In this document: positions 49,303 to 58,564 of the stretch, piece after piece
Numbering within the stretch: the stretch's first letter is position 1
Layout of the letters: each line of letters starts with the position of its first letter
Notes under the pieces: generated by a model
What the model saw: the letters and a program-made list of their open reading frames with translations, nothing else
Databases searched by the model: none
What the model was told of the DNA's origin: nothing
From: Solimonas sp040754295
GTDB taxonomy: Bacteria > Pseudomonadota > Gammaproteobacteria > Nevskiales > Nevskiaceae
Direction of reading: 5' to 3'
Length of the DNA stretch: 64,000 nt
NCBI GenBank assembly: GCA_040754295.1
Contig: JBFMCQ010000001.1
Coordinates: forward strand, 81,132 to 145,131
Made by a program: the position numbers and the translations under genes

Positions 49303-50220
49303 TCAGGCGGCCTTCTGCTGCGAGCCCAGCATCGGAAAGCCCAGCGCCTCGCGCGTCTTGTAGTACGCCTCCGCGCAGGCGCGCGCCATCGTGCGCACGC
49401 GCAGGATGTAGGCCTGGCGCTCGGTGACGGAGATCGCGCCGCGCGCGTCGAGCAGGTTGAAGGCGTGGCTGGCCTGGATCGTCCGCTCGTAGGCCGGCAG
49501 CGACAGCGGCGTTTCCAGTCCCAGCAGGTGCCGGCACTCGGCCTCGGCCTTGTTGAAGCGCTCGAACAGCGCGCTCACATCCGCGTGCTCGAAGTTGTAC
49601 GCGCTCTGCTCGACTTCGTTCTGGTGGTAGACGTCGCCGTAGGTGACGATGCGCTCGCCGCCCTCGTCCGAACGATGCCGCGACCACACGAGGTCGAACA
49701 CGCTCTCCTTCTTCTGGATATACATCGCCAGACGCTCGAGGCCGTAGGTGATCTCGCCCGCGACCGGCTTGCACTCGAGGCCGCCGACCTGCTGGAAGTA
49801 GGTGAACTGCGTGACTTCCATGCCGTTGAGCCAGACCTCCCAGCCCAGACCCCAGGCGCCGAGCGTCGGCGATTCCCAGTTGTCCTCGACGAAACGGATG
49901 TCGTGGGTCAGCGGATCGAAGCCGAGCATCTTCAGCGAATCCAGATACAGCTGCTGGATGTTCGCCGGACTCGGCTTCATCAGCACCTGGAACTGGTAGT
50001 AGTGCTGCAGGCGGTTCGGGTTCTCGCCGTAGCGGCCGTCGGTGGGCCGGCGCGAGGGCTGCACGTAGGCGCTGTTCCAGGGCTCGGGACCGACGGCGCG
50101 CAGGAACGTCGCCCAGTGGAAGGTGCCGGCGCCCATCTCCATGTCCATGGGCTGCACGATCACGCAGCCGTGGCCGGCCCAGAAGGCCTGGAGCTTGAGG
50201 ATGAGATCCTGGAAGGTCAT
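49303..50220 (-). CDS. glyQ: Glycine-tRNA ligase alpha subunit
   Basis: A 305-residue catalytic subunit of GlyRS with class II synthetase features: MTFQDLILKLQAFWAGHGCV at the start, the nearly invariant EMGAGTFHWATFLR, YVQPSRRPTDGRYGENPNRL, and EVTQFTYFQQVGG. Length is typical. ATG 50220 is the family start. Divergent from the carbonic anhydrase gene with 106 bases between, where TATACT-like (minus) and TATAGT (plus, 50293-50298) -10 boxes can be seen. Confidence 0.97.
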   Translation of the reverse strand: MTFQDLILKLQAFWAGHGCVIVQPMDMEMGAGTFHWATFLRAVGPEPWNSAYVQPSRRPTDGRYGENPNRLQHYYQFQVLMKPSPANIQQLYLDSLKMLGFDPLTHDIRFVEDNWESPTLGAWGLGWEVWLNGMEVTQFTYFQQVGGLECKPVAGEITYGLERLAMYIQKKESVFDLVWSRHRSDEGGERIVTYGDVYHQNEVEQSAYNFEHADVSALFERFNKAEAECRHLLGLETPLSLPAYERTIQASHAFNLLDARGAISVTERQAYILRVRTMARACAEAYYKTREALGFPMLGSQQKAA

Positions 50221-50326
50221 GGCGCGGACCGGCGTGCGAAGGGCGGCGAGTATACCAACGGCATACGCTTTCGAATGGTCGGGCTGCCCCGGTATAGTCG
50301 GCCGCCTGCATGGACCGCCAAGCACG

Positions 50327-50974
50327 ATGCGCGTACTCAAGCACTTGTTCGACAGCAACGCCGACTGGGCGCAAGCACAGGTCACGGCCGACCCGGATTA
50401 TTTCAAGCGGCTGGCGCGCGGCCAGAATCCCGAGTATCTGTGGATCGGCTGCGCCGACTCGCGCGTGCCGGCGAACCAGATCCTCGGCCTGCCGCCGGGC
50501 GAGGTCTTCGTCCATCGCAACATCGCCAATGTCGTCGTCCACACCGACTTCAACTGCCTGTCAGTGATGCAGTTCGCCGTGGATCTGCTCAAGGTGCGCC
50601 ACATCATGGTGGTTGGCCACTACGGCTGTTCGGGCGTGCATGCGGCGATGAACAACGCCTGCCTCGGCATCGCCGACAACTGGCTGCGCCACATCCGCGA
50701 CGTCTACGATCAGCACGCGCCGCGCTTCGCCGGCATCGACGATCCGCAGCTGCGCCACGACCGCTTGTGCGAGCTCAATGTGATCGAGCAGGCGGCCAAT
50801 GTCTGCCAGACCACCGTCGTCGAAGCGGCGTGGCGCCGCGGCCAGGCGCTGAGCGTGCACGGCTGGGTCTACGGGCTGCACGACGGGCGCCTGCGCGATC
50901 TGGGGCTGACGGTGTCGGCCGCGGAGGAGCTGCAGCCGGCATTCGAGCGCGCGATCGCCAGCGTGTTCCGGTAG
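50327..50974 (+). CDS. can: Beta-class carbonic anhydrase
   Basis: A 215-residue cytoplasmic zinc enzyme converting CO2 and bicarbonate. Zinc ligands Cys42 (GCADSRVPANQ), His98 and Cys101 (GHYGCSGV) and the Asp44/Arg46 pair fall at the same positions as in E. coli Can. HRNIANVV is another family signature. Keeps bicarbonate available for carboxylases. A TATAGT -10 box lies 29 bases before the ATG. A REP-like palindrome follows the stop. Confidence 0.96.
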   Translation: MRVLKHLFDSNADWAQAQVTADPDYFKRLARGQNPEYLWIGCADSRVPANQILGLPPGEVFVHRNIANVVVHTDFNCLSVMQFAVDLLKVRHIMVVGHYGCSGVHAAMNNACLGIADNWLRHIRDVYDQHAPRFAGIDDPQLRHDRLCELNVIEQAANVCQTTVVEAAWRRGQALSVHGWVYGLHDGRLRDLGLTVSAAEELQPAFERAIASVFR

Positions 50975-50991
50975 GTCGGCGTCGGTCGGGC

Positions 50992-51011
50992 TGTCGGGCT
51001 TCAGCCCGACA
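50992..51011. repeat. TGTCGGGCT/AGCCCGACA palindrome
   Basis: Perfect 9-bp stem with a TC loop (50992-51000 / 51003-51011), preceded by a degenerate GGTCGG copy at about 50973-50990. Same core as the elements at 11896-11949 and 52757-52841. Lies 18 bases after the carbonic anhydrase stop and could also stop transcription poorly. Confidence 0.8.
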
Positions 51012-51139
51012 TGCGCGCGGCGGCGTCGGCGCTAAAGGCGCGCTAAAGGCCGACCCGCAGCCCGGCCACCAAGCTGCGGGTTGCGCTACGATACGTCGCC
51101 TGCACCCCGCTGCTTGTGCCGCGCGGCCGCCCCAGCGTG

Positions 51140-51168
51140 TGGCACGGTTCGTGCGTCATTTTGGCGCA
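51140..51168 (+). promoter_or_regulatory. glnA: Candidate sigma-54 promoter of glnA with overlapping NtrC-like site
   Basis: TGGCACG-GTTC-GTGC (51140-51154) has the -24 GG and -12 GC at the exact 10-base spacing; one core base differs from TTGC. Overlapping it, TGCGTCATTTTGGCGCA (51152-51168) matches 12 of 16 fixed positions of the 17-base NtrC consensus. The promoter lies 72 bases before the glnA ATG. ntrBC are encoded downstream, which fits nitrogen control. Confidence 0.6.
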
Positions 51169-51225
51169 CGCTGAGCGGGGGGTGGCCCGCAGCGATCCCA
51201 TCACCGTCCCTTAGGAGAGAACCCC

Positions 51226-52635
51226 ATGTCGGGTAGCGATGTACTGAAGATGATCAAGGAAAAGGAGGTCAAGTTCGTCGACTTCCGCTTCTGCGATACC
51301 CGGGGCAAGGAACAGCACGTGACCGTTCCGTCCCACACGATCGACGACGACGTATTCGTCCACGGCAAGATGTTCGACGGCTCTTCGATCGCCGGGTGGA
51401 AGGGCATCAACGAGTCCGACATGATCCTGATGCCGGACCCGGCTACCGCCTACGTCGATCCGTTCTACGAGGACAGCACGATCGCACTGACCTGCGACGT
51501 CATCGAGCCGTCCACCGGCGAAGGCTACACGCGCGACCCGCGTTCGCTGGCCAAGCGCGCCGAGGCCTATCTGAAGTCCACCGGCATCGCCGACTCCGCG
51601 TTCTTCGGTCCGGAGAACGAGTTCTTCGTATTCGACTCGGTGCGCTGGGGCGCGGACATGTCCGGCTGCTTCGTGCACATCGACTCCGCTGAGGCGAGCT
51701 GGAACACCGGGCGCGATTACGCCGAAGGCAACATGGGCCACCGTCCGGGCACCAAGGGCGGTTACTTCCCGGTGCCGCCGGTCGACTCGCTGCAGGACGT
51801 GCGCTCGGCGATGTGCGCGACGCTCGAAGCGATCGGCATGCCGACCGAAGTGCACCACCACGAGGTCGCCACCGCCGGCCAGTGCGAGATCGGCGTGCTG
51901 TTCGGCGCGCTGACCAAGAAGGCCGACGAGGTGCTCAAGCTCAAGTACGTCGTCCAGAACGTCGCCCACCAGTACGGCAAGACCGCGACTTTCATGCCCA
52001 AGCCGATCGTCGGCGACAACGGCAACGGCATGCACGTGCACCAGTCGCTGGCCAAGGACGGCAAGAACCTGTTCACCGGCGACAAGTACGGCGGCCTCTC
52101 CGAGCTCGCGCTGTACTACATCGGTGGCATCATCAAGCATGCCAAGACGCTCAACGCGTTCACCAACCCGTCGACCAACAGCTACAAGCGCCTGGTGCCG
52201 GGTTTCGAAGCGCCGGTGCTGCTGGCGTACTCGGCGCGCAACCGCTCGGCGTCGATCCGCGTTCCGTACGTGTCGAACCCCAAGGCGCGCCGCATCGAAG
52301 TGCGCTTCCCGGACTCGACCGCCAACCCGTACTTCGCGTTCGCGGCGATGATGATGGCGGGCCTCGACGGCATCCAGAACAAGATCCTGCCGGGCGATCC
52401 GGGCGACAAGGACCTCTACCACCTGCCGCCGGAAGAGGACAAGAAGATCCCGCGTGTCTGCCACAGCCTCGACATGGCGCTGGAGAATCTGGACCAGAAC
52501 CGCGAGTTCCTGACCCGCGGCGGCGTCTTCTCCGACGACCTGATCGACGCCTACATCGAGCTGAAGATGCAGGAGGTCACGCGCTTCCGTATGACCACGC
52601 ATCCGATCGAGTTCGACATGTACTATTCTCTCTGA
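51226..52635 (+). CDS. glnA: Glutamine synthetase type I
   Basis: A 469-residue GSI subunit, the main ammonium-assimilating enzyme (glutamate + NH3 + ATP), forming dodecamers. Motifs: KFVDFRFCDTRGKEQHVTVP, FDGSSIAGW, the metal/glutamate site FFGPENEFFVFD, KPIVGDNGNGMHVHQS, the ATP site NRSASIRVPY. The adenylylation tyrosine is in DLYHLPPEED, so GlnE-type regulation is expected. A GGAGAG ribosome site precedes the ATG. The stop codon lies in a small hairpin (52632-52648) and a strong terminator follows, so ntrBC are mostly transcribed separately. Confidence 0.98.
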   Translation: MSGSDVLKMIKEKEVKFVDFRFCDTRGKEQHVTVPSHTIDDDVFVHGKMFDGSSIAGWKGINESDMILMPDPATAYVDPFYEDSTIALTCDVIEPSTGEGYTRDPRSLAKRAEAYLKSTGIADSAFFGPENEFFVFDSVRWGADMSGCFVHIDSAEASWNTGRDYAEGNMGHRPGTKGGYFPVPPVDSLQDVRSAMCATLEAIGMPTEVHHHEVATAGQCEIGVLFGALTKKADEVLKLKYVVQNVAHQYGKTATFMPKPIVGDNGNGMHVHQSLAKDGKNLFTGDKYGGLSELALYYIGGIIKHAKTLNAFTNPSTNSYKRLVPGFEAPVLLAYSARNRSASIRVPYVSNPKARRIEVRFPDSTANPYFAFAAMMMAGLDGIQNKILPGDPGDKDLYHLPPEEDKKIPRVCHSLDMALENLDQNREFLTRGGVFSDDLIDAYIELKMQEVTRFRMTTHPIEFDMYYSL

Positions 52636-52710
52636 CGCTTCGCGTCAGCGAGAATATCGACAGGGCTTTGTTGTGCGCCGCCTTGCACGCGAGGCGGCGG
52701 CCCTCTTCGG

Positions 52711-52736
52711 AACCCCGCGCTTGCGCGGGGTTTCTT
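52711..52736 (+). terminator. Rho-independent terminator of glnA
   Basis: AACCCCGCG (52711-52719) pairs with CGCGGGGTT (52724-52732) around CTTG, followed by TCTTTT. Confidence 0.85.
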
Positions 52737-52756
52737 TTGCTGGACCCGACCGTCGT

Positions 52757-52841
52757 AGGTCGGACTTCAGTCCTTCAGTCAGACTTCAGTGCGACTTCGC
52801 GGAAGGTGCTTGTCGGGCGGAAGCCGACTGAAGCCCGACCT
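52757..52841. repeat. Long inverted repeat of the AGGTCGGGCTTC family after glnA
   Basis: AGGTCGGACTTCAGTC (52757-52772) and GACTGAAGCCCGACCT (52826-52841) match as an inverted repeat at 15 of 16 positions. The interior holds further degenerate copies (CTTCAGTC, GACTTCAGT, GTCGGGCGG). It begins about 20 bases past the glnA terminator. Confidence 0.85.
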
Positions 52842-52877
52842 GCCAACGCAGGCCGGCGCGTCGTGTATCCTCGCCCC

Positions 52878-53384
52878 ATGGCGCGGGGGCTCTGCCTGAT
52901 CGTGTGGTGCGGTCTGTCGGCGGCGGCTTTCGCGGCCGACGAGGTCTATCGCTATGTCGCGCCCGACGGCTCGGTGCATTACACCGACCGGCCGCCGCCG
53001 GGCGAGCGCGCGCAACCGCTGCAACTGCCGCCGCTGTCCGGCCCCGTGCCGACCGGCAAGCGCTTCTATACGCCGGAGGCGCTGCGTGCCGCCGCGCGCT
53101 TCGCCGTGAGTATCGACTCGCCCACGCCCGGCCAGGTGCTGCGCGCCGGCGTTGACCGCGCAGTCGCCGCCGCCAATGTCATGCCCGGGCTCGTATCCGG
53201 CTTCCGCGTCGTCTACTTTCTCGATGGGCGCGCACTGCCCCCGGGGCCGGTCGAGGCGCTCAGCGTACTGCTGCCGACGCTGGACCCCGGGGAGCACCGC
53301 TTCAGCGCGGCTGTGCTCGATGCGAGCGGGCGCGAGGTGGCGCGCTCCGAGGAAATCCATTTCATCGTCGAGGCGCCAAAATAG
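52878..53384 (+). CDS. DUF4124 periplasmic protein
   Basis: A 168-residue exported protein. A signal peptide (LCLIVWCGLSAAAFAAD) is followed by the DUF4124 motif VYRYVAPDGSVHYTDRPPPG, then a proline-rich linker and an immunoglobulin-like C-terminal part (SPTPGQVLRAG, YFLDGRALPP, LDPGEHRFSAAVLDASG). DUF4124 genes often sit between glnA and ntrB in gammaproteobacteria; the function is unknown. ATG 52878 gives the signal peptide. The TAG stop is inside a palindrome that forms part of an NtrC-like site. Confidence 0.88.
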   Translation: MARGLCLIVWCGLSAAAFAADEVYRYVAPDGSVHYTDRPPPGERAQPLQLPPLSGPVPTGKRFYTPEALRAAARFAVSIDSPTPGQVLRAGVDRAVAAANVMPGLVSGFRVVYFLDGRALPPGPVEALSVLLPTLDPGEHRFSAAVLDASGREVARSEEIHFIVEAPK

Positions 53385-53405
53385 TGCATGCACTATAACA
53401 GTGCG
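53382..53405 (+). promoter_or_regulatory. NtrC-like operator upstream of ntrB
   Basis: TGCAC-TATAACA-GTGCG (53389-53405) has the 5-7-5 layout of NtrC sites (TGCAC, 7 bases, GTGCA). It overlaps two perfect short palindromes, TAGTGCATGCACTA (53382-53395) and AGTGCGTCGCACT. It lies about 70 bases before ntrB and suggests autoregulation of ntrBC. Confidence 0.6.
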
Positions 53406-53472
53406 TCGCACTCGCGTTTGCGCTAGGCTTAACACCCGCGGCGACTGGCCTGTAACTTGCTTGGGCCACATC

Positions 53473-54539
53473 ATGAAGCTGGTTTCGAGAACGCGAGTGA
53501 CCGCGGAGGAGGTGCTTGACGGGCTGACGACGGCCGTCGTCGTCGTCGACGAGGCGCTGTGCGTCGCGACGCTGAACTCGGCCTGCGAGAGCCTCTTCGG
53601 TATTTCGCGGCGCATGACCGCCGGCGCGCCGCTGGTCGAGGCAATTCCGCACTTCAAGCACTACGAGGCGCGCCTGCAGAGCGCGCTGCAGACGGCGACC
53701 GGCTTCATCGAGCGCGAAACCGCGCTGTCGCGCAACGGCGACCCGGCGGTCACGGTCGACTGGACGGTCACACCGTTCGCAATCGGCGGCAAGCGTCCCG
53801 GCCTGCTGCTGGAGCTGCTCGCGCTGGACCGCCACCTGCGGATCTCGCGTGACGAGCAGCTGCTCGCGCACTTCGACGCCAGCCGCGAGCTGATCCGCGG
53901 ACTTGCGCACGAGGTGAAGAACCCGCTCGGCGGCATCCGCGGCGCCGCGCAGCTGCTGGAACGCGAGTATCCGGACGCCGGGCACCGCGAGTACACCCGC
54001 GTGATCATCCGCGAAGTCGACCGCCTGCAGAGTCTGGTCAACCGCATGCTCGGCCCCAACCGTGTACCGATGAAGGCGCTGCTCAACGTCCACGAGGTTC
54101 TCGAGCACGTGCGCCGCCTGGTGCAGGCCGAAGCGCCGGCGGACGTCGCCGTGCTGCGTGACTACGATCCGAGCATCCCCGAGCTGCACGGTGACCGCGA
54201 GCAGCTGATCCAGGCGGTGCTCAACATTCTGCGCAATGCGCTGCACGCGGTCGGCGGCCGCGGCACGATCGTGCTGCGCACGCGCACGCGGCGCCAGCTC
54301 ACGATCGGCGGGCAGCGGCACAGGCTGGTCGCGCAGATCGACGTCGAGGACGACGGCCCCGGCATTCCGGCGGCGATGATGGACAAGATCTTCTATCCGA
54401 TGGTGACCACGCGGCCGGAGGGAACCGGGCTTGGCCTGCCGATTGCACAGCATTTGGTGCACAGCCACGGCGGGCTGATCGAATGCAGGAGCCGGCCGGG
54501 CAGCACCGTGTTCACCATTCATCTTCCGCTGGAAACGCA

Positions 54540-54543
<4 letters not shown>
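53473..54543 (+). CDS. glnL: Nitrogen regulation sensor kinase NtrB
   Basis: A 356-residue cytoplasmic histidine kinase. An N-terminal PAS domain (about 10-115: EVLDGLTTAVVVVDEALCV) precedes the HisKA dimerisation segment with the phosphorylated histidine in IRGLAHEVKNPLGGIRGAAQ, the classical NtrB motif. The ATPase domain has N-box NILRNALHAV, G1 DVEDDGPGIP and G2 RPEGTGLGLPIA. It phosphorylates or dephosphorylates NtrC according to PII status. Its stop overlaps the ntrC start (ATGA). No transmembrane segment, as expected. Confidence 0.96.
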
Positions 54544-56003
<1,460 letters not shown>

Positions 56004-56186
56004 ACGGTACAGGGTGAGGATCGACGCCCGGATCTCCTCGCCCAGCCCACGCGGCGGGAAGTTGCCGCCCATCGCCATCTTCAGGCTCGCGGCCATCGCG
56101 TCGTCGAGGTAGGCCAGCATCATGCCGAACAGTCCGCGAGCGACAGGGTGCAAGGCGAGTTGGGCGTCAACATTCAGGGCTGCCCG
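56004..56186 (-). pseudogene. Remnant of a TetR-like regulator C-terminus
   Basis: A frame opening after a stop at 56187-56189 reads LALHPVARGLFGMMLAYLDD, AMAASLKMAMGGNFPPRGLG and EEIRASILTLYR, which resembles the ligand-domain end of TetR/AcrR-type repressors. There is no start codon, no DNA-binding domain upstream, and the frame runs without its own stop into the antisense of ntrC. It is best read as the stub of a gene truncated on both sides. The family call is tentative. The 150 bases up to 56344 hold nothing else. Confidence 0.4.
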
Positions 56187-56344
56187 TCAAGGGTGGTCAG
56201 ATGGCCCTGCCGAAAGCTACGCAGTTTCCCGGACGTCCGCTTGATGGCATCCCGCTTGGGCTCGCATCGGCAGCTTCGGGCTGACTACCGACAGCCGCCA
56301 TGCCCAGCTGACCGATCATCGATGACTTCGGGTAGTGGTGAAGT

Positions 56345-56788
56345 TCAGGACGGAGCGTTCTCCGAACCGTCCGCCGTCGGCCTGAGCCACAGCGCATCCA
56401 GCTCCAGCTCGACCGCCTCGAACGGCGGTGCGGCGGCGCGCGCGTCGTCGGCGTGGCTGGCTTCGAGCCGCCAGTGGCCGCGATCCAGGCCGAAGACTTC
56501 GAGCGTGCGGGCGATGGGGTCGATCAGCCAGGCCCACGGCACTTCGAACTGGGCGTAGATCGCCGGTTTCTGCACGCGGTCGAGCTTGGCGGTCGCGGGC
56601 GACAGGACTTCGCAGATCCAGTCGGGTGGCAGCTCAAAGTAGGCGACATTCGGCACTTCTTGCATGCGCTCGCGCCGCCAGCCGGCGAGGTCGGGCACCA
56701 GGACAGTGTAGCGCGCGGAGTTGCAGCGAGCGCTTGTCGGCGATGGTGCTGATCGGCGCGTCATGTCCGTACCCGCCGCCGTACCCAC
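56345..56788 (-). pseudogene. Uma2-family nuclease-like gene, N-terminally truncated
   Basis: The frame carries the C-terminal two thirds of a Uma2 (DUF820) protein, a PD-(D/E)XK-like family: VLVPDLAGWRRERM, the ICEVLSPATAKLDRVQK core with catalytic Glu and Lys, YAQFEVPWAWLIDPIARTLEVF. The first 25 codons (to about 56715) do not match, and the region that should encode the N-terminal domain is missing, with scraps in other frames up to about 56870. A fused or shifted start may still give a product, but the family's full domain is absent. Uma2 genes are frequent and mobile in some bacteria. Confidence 0.6.
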
Positions 56789-56908
56789 TGATCCCGCGCC
56801 TGCGCATGCTGCTGCTGTGGCGCGTGCTGCATCGCAATATTTCCGTCATGGAACTGCAAGAAGCGCTGTTCATCCTTGCGCGGCTCGCAAGCTCGCAGGG
56901 AGACTCCG

Positions 56909-57523
56909 ATGTTCAAGGCAATACAGGCCGTCGCGGCGGCGATGGCGGTGATCGCAGCCGGCGGCTGCGCGGCGACGGACGGCTGGAAAGGCACCGAGGC
57001 CGAGAAGGCGTACGAGAAAGAAATGGCGGCCAAGCCCGAAGCCGCAAAGCTCAACAACGAGCACTACTTCGAGATTCATCAGGAAGGCCGCATCTTCGTG
57101 CTGACGGATCCGAAGGGCTACGAGATTTTCCGCGCCACCGGCGAGATTCCGCTCGCCGTGACGCGGATCGGCGCCGGCCCCAACCGCGAGACGGTGAAGC
57201 TGGAGCTGAGGAAGGCCGAAGCCAAGGCGATGGAGAAGACCGTCGGCTACAAGGGCATCGCGCAGAAGATGTACGAAGGCGAGCTCAAGGGCGCCGAGCA
57301 GGGCTTCTATGGCGAGATCCGCCGCGAAGGCCGCATCTACGTGTTCGGCGACTGGAAGGATCTGGAGGCGTTCAAGGCGAGCGGCGAGGCGGCCTACGGC
57401 CTGACGCTGATCGGCAAGGGACCGCAGCGCGAGACGGTGGTCTTCGTGCAGAACAGCAAGTCCTCGCAGCAGGCGCCGGCCGAAACGATCGCCCGCTTCG
57501 AGTCGATGTACGCGGCGCAGTGA
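56909..57523 (+). CDS. Lipoprotein with an internal duplicated domain
   Basis: A 204-residue protein with a lipobox VIAAGGCAA (lipidated Cys near residue 20) and a lysine/glutamate-rich linker. Two halves are homologous: EHYFEIHQEGRIFVLTDPKG followed by EIFRATGEIP and GAGPNRETVKLEL, and GFYGEIRREGRIYVFGDWKD followed by AFKASGEAAYGLTLIGKGPQRETVVFV. Each half of about 55 residues looks like a small beta-rich unit. I do not recognise the family. ATG 56909 gives the signal peptide; the 11 codons upstream are not needed. No partner genes; its flanks are gene remnants. Confidence 0.75.
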   Translation: MFKAIQAVAAAMAVIAAGGCAATDGWKGTEAEKAYEKEMAAKPEAAKLNNEHYFEIHQEGRIFVLTDPKGYEIFRATGEIPLAVTRIGAGPNRETVKLELRKAEAKAMEKTVGYKGIAQKMYEGELKGAEQGFYGEIRREGRIYVFGDWKDLEAFKASGEAAYGLTLIGKGPQRETVVFVQNSKSSQQAPAETIARFESMYAAQ

Positions 57524-57645
57524 CCGCGCCGGGGCGCGGCGCACGGGCTACCCGGAGAATGTCACGGGCCAAGCGCGTGCGGCATGCGCAGTCGCCGCTG
57601 TCGCGCACCGGCTGCAGACGGGCGTAGCTCACCGAAGGACTGCGC

Positions 57646-58497
57646 TCAGAGCGCGTCGTACAGCCGCAGCCGGTACTCGCGGGTGCGCTCGTCCTGCGAG
57701 CCGAGCCAGTCGAACAGATCGATCAGCCGTTTGCGCGCGGCGTCGTCGGCGAACTTGCGGTCGGCGCGCACGGCGTCGATGAGGCGCTGCATCGCGCCTT
57801 CGACATCGCGCCGTGCGAGATGCTCGGCAGCGTCCAGATACGGGGTGCGCGCCGGCGATTCGGGCAGCTCGTCAGCCTTGACCGGCGCGCCGACGAAGTC
57901 GAGCACGCGCCCCATCGCCGCCGCAGCGTCCGCCTCCGCGGCATCCGCCGGGATGCGCGCGAGCAGCTTGCGCGCCGCCTCCGGCTGATCGAGCAGGCTC
58001 AGGCGCGCCAGCCGCAGCCAGACGCCGGGCGGTGCATGCGGGTCCGCAGCGGCCTGCATCAGCAGTGCCTGCGCGTCGGCGCTGCGGCCTTCCGCGAGCA
58101 GCGCGTCGACGTCGGCGAGCAGATCCCCGGCCGGCTGCGGCAGCGCGCGTGCCAGCCACTGCTCGACCACCGATTGCGGCTGCGCGCCGGTGAACTCGTC
58201 GACGAGGGTGCCGCCGATGATCAGCTTGACGTTGGGAATCCCGCGCACGCCGGCGCGCTGCGCCCATTCCCCATGCTCGTCGGTATTGACCTTGGCGAGC
58301 ACGACGCGGCCGGCAAACTTGCGCACCGCCGCTTCGAGCGCCGGCCCCAGCGCCTTGCACGGTCCGCACCACGGCGCCCAGAAATCCACCAGCACCGGAA
58401 TCTGCTTCGAGCGCTCGATCACCTCGCGCGCGAAGTCGCGGACGTCGAAGATTTCCGCCGCGGGTGCCGGGCTGGCCGAGCTGCTGCCAAGGATCAT
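57646..58497 (-). CDS. cnoX: Thioredoxin-TPR protein (CnoX/YbbN-like)
   Basis: A 283-residue protein: thioredoxin domain (about 15-115) with active site WAPWCGPCK and cis-Pro in RGIPNVKL, then TPR-like helices (LLAEGRSADAQALLMQAAAD, LARLSLLDQPEAARKLLA). E. coli CnoX, a holdase working with GroEL, has the same architecture but lacks the CxxC pair; this one keeps CGPC and so may also reduce disulfides. Start ATG 58497 (MILGSSSASP). The MBL hydrolase follows upstream on the same strand 67 bases away, ending at 58565. Confidence 0.9.
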   Translation of the reverse strand: MILGSSSASPAPAAEIFDVRDFAREVIERSKQIPVLVDFWAPWCGPCKALGPALEAAVRKFAGRVVLAKVNTDEHGEWAQRAGVRGIPNVKLIIGGTLVDEFTGAQPQSVVEQWLARALPQPAGDLLADVDALLAEGRSADAQALLMQAAADPHAPPGVWLRLARLSLLDQPEAARKLLARIPADAAEADAAAAMGRVLDFVGAPVKADELPESPARTPYLDAAEHLARRDVEGAMQRLIDAVRADRKFADDAARKRLIDLFDWLGSQDERTREYRLRLYDAL

Positions 58498-58564
58498 GAG
58501 TCGCGTCTCCTGCCGTTCTGTATGCGCCGCAGGGGCGCCATTGGAGCAAAAAACGCGCGCCGCT

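Noticed and set aside
51100..51119. TGCACCCCGCTGCTTGTGC as an upstream NtrC enhancer of glnA
   Set aside because: Half-sites are spaced 10 bases apart instead of 7.
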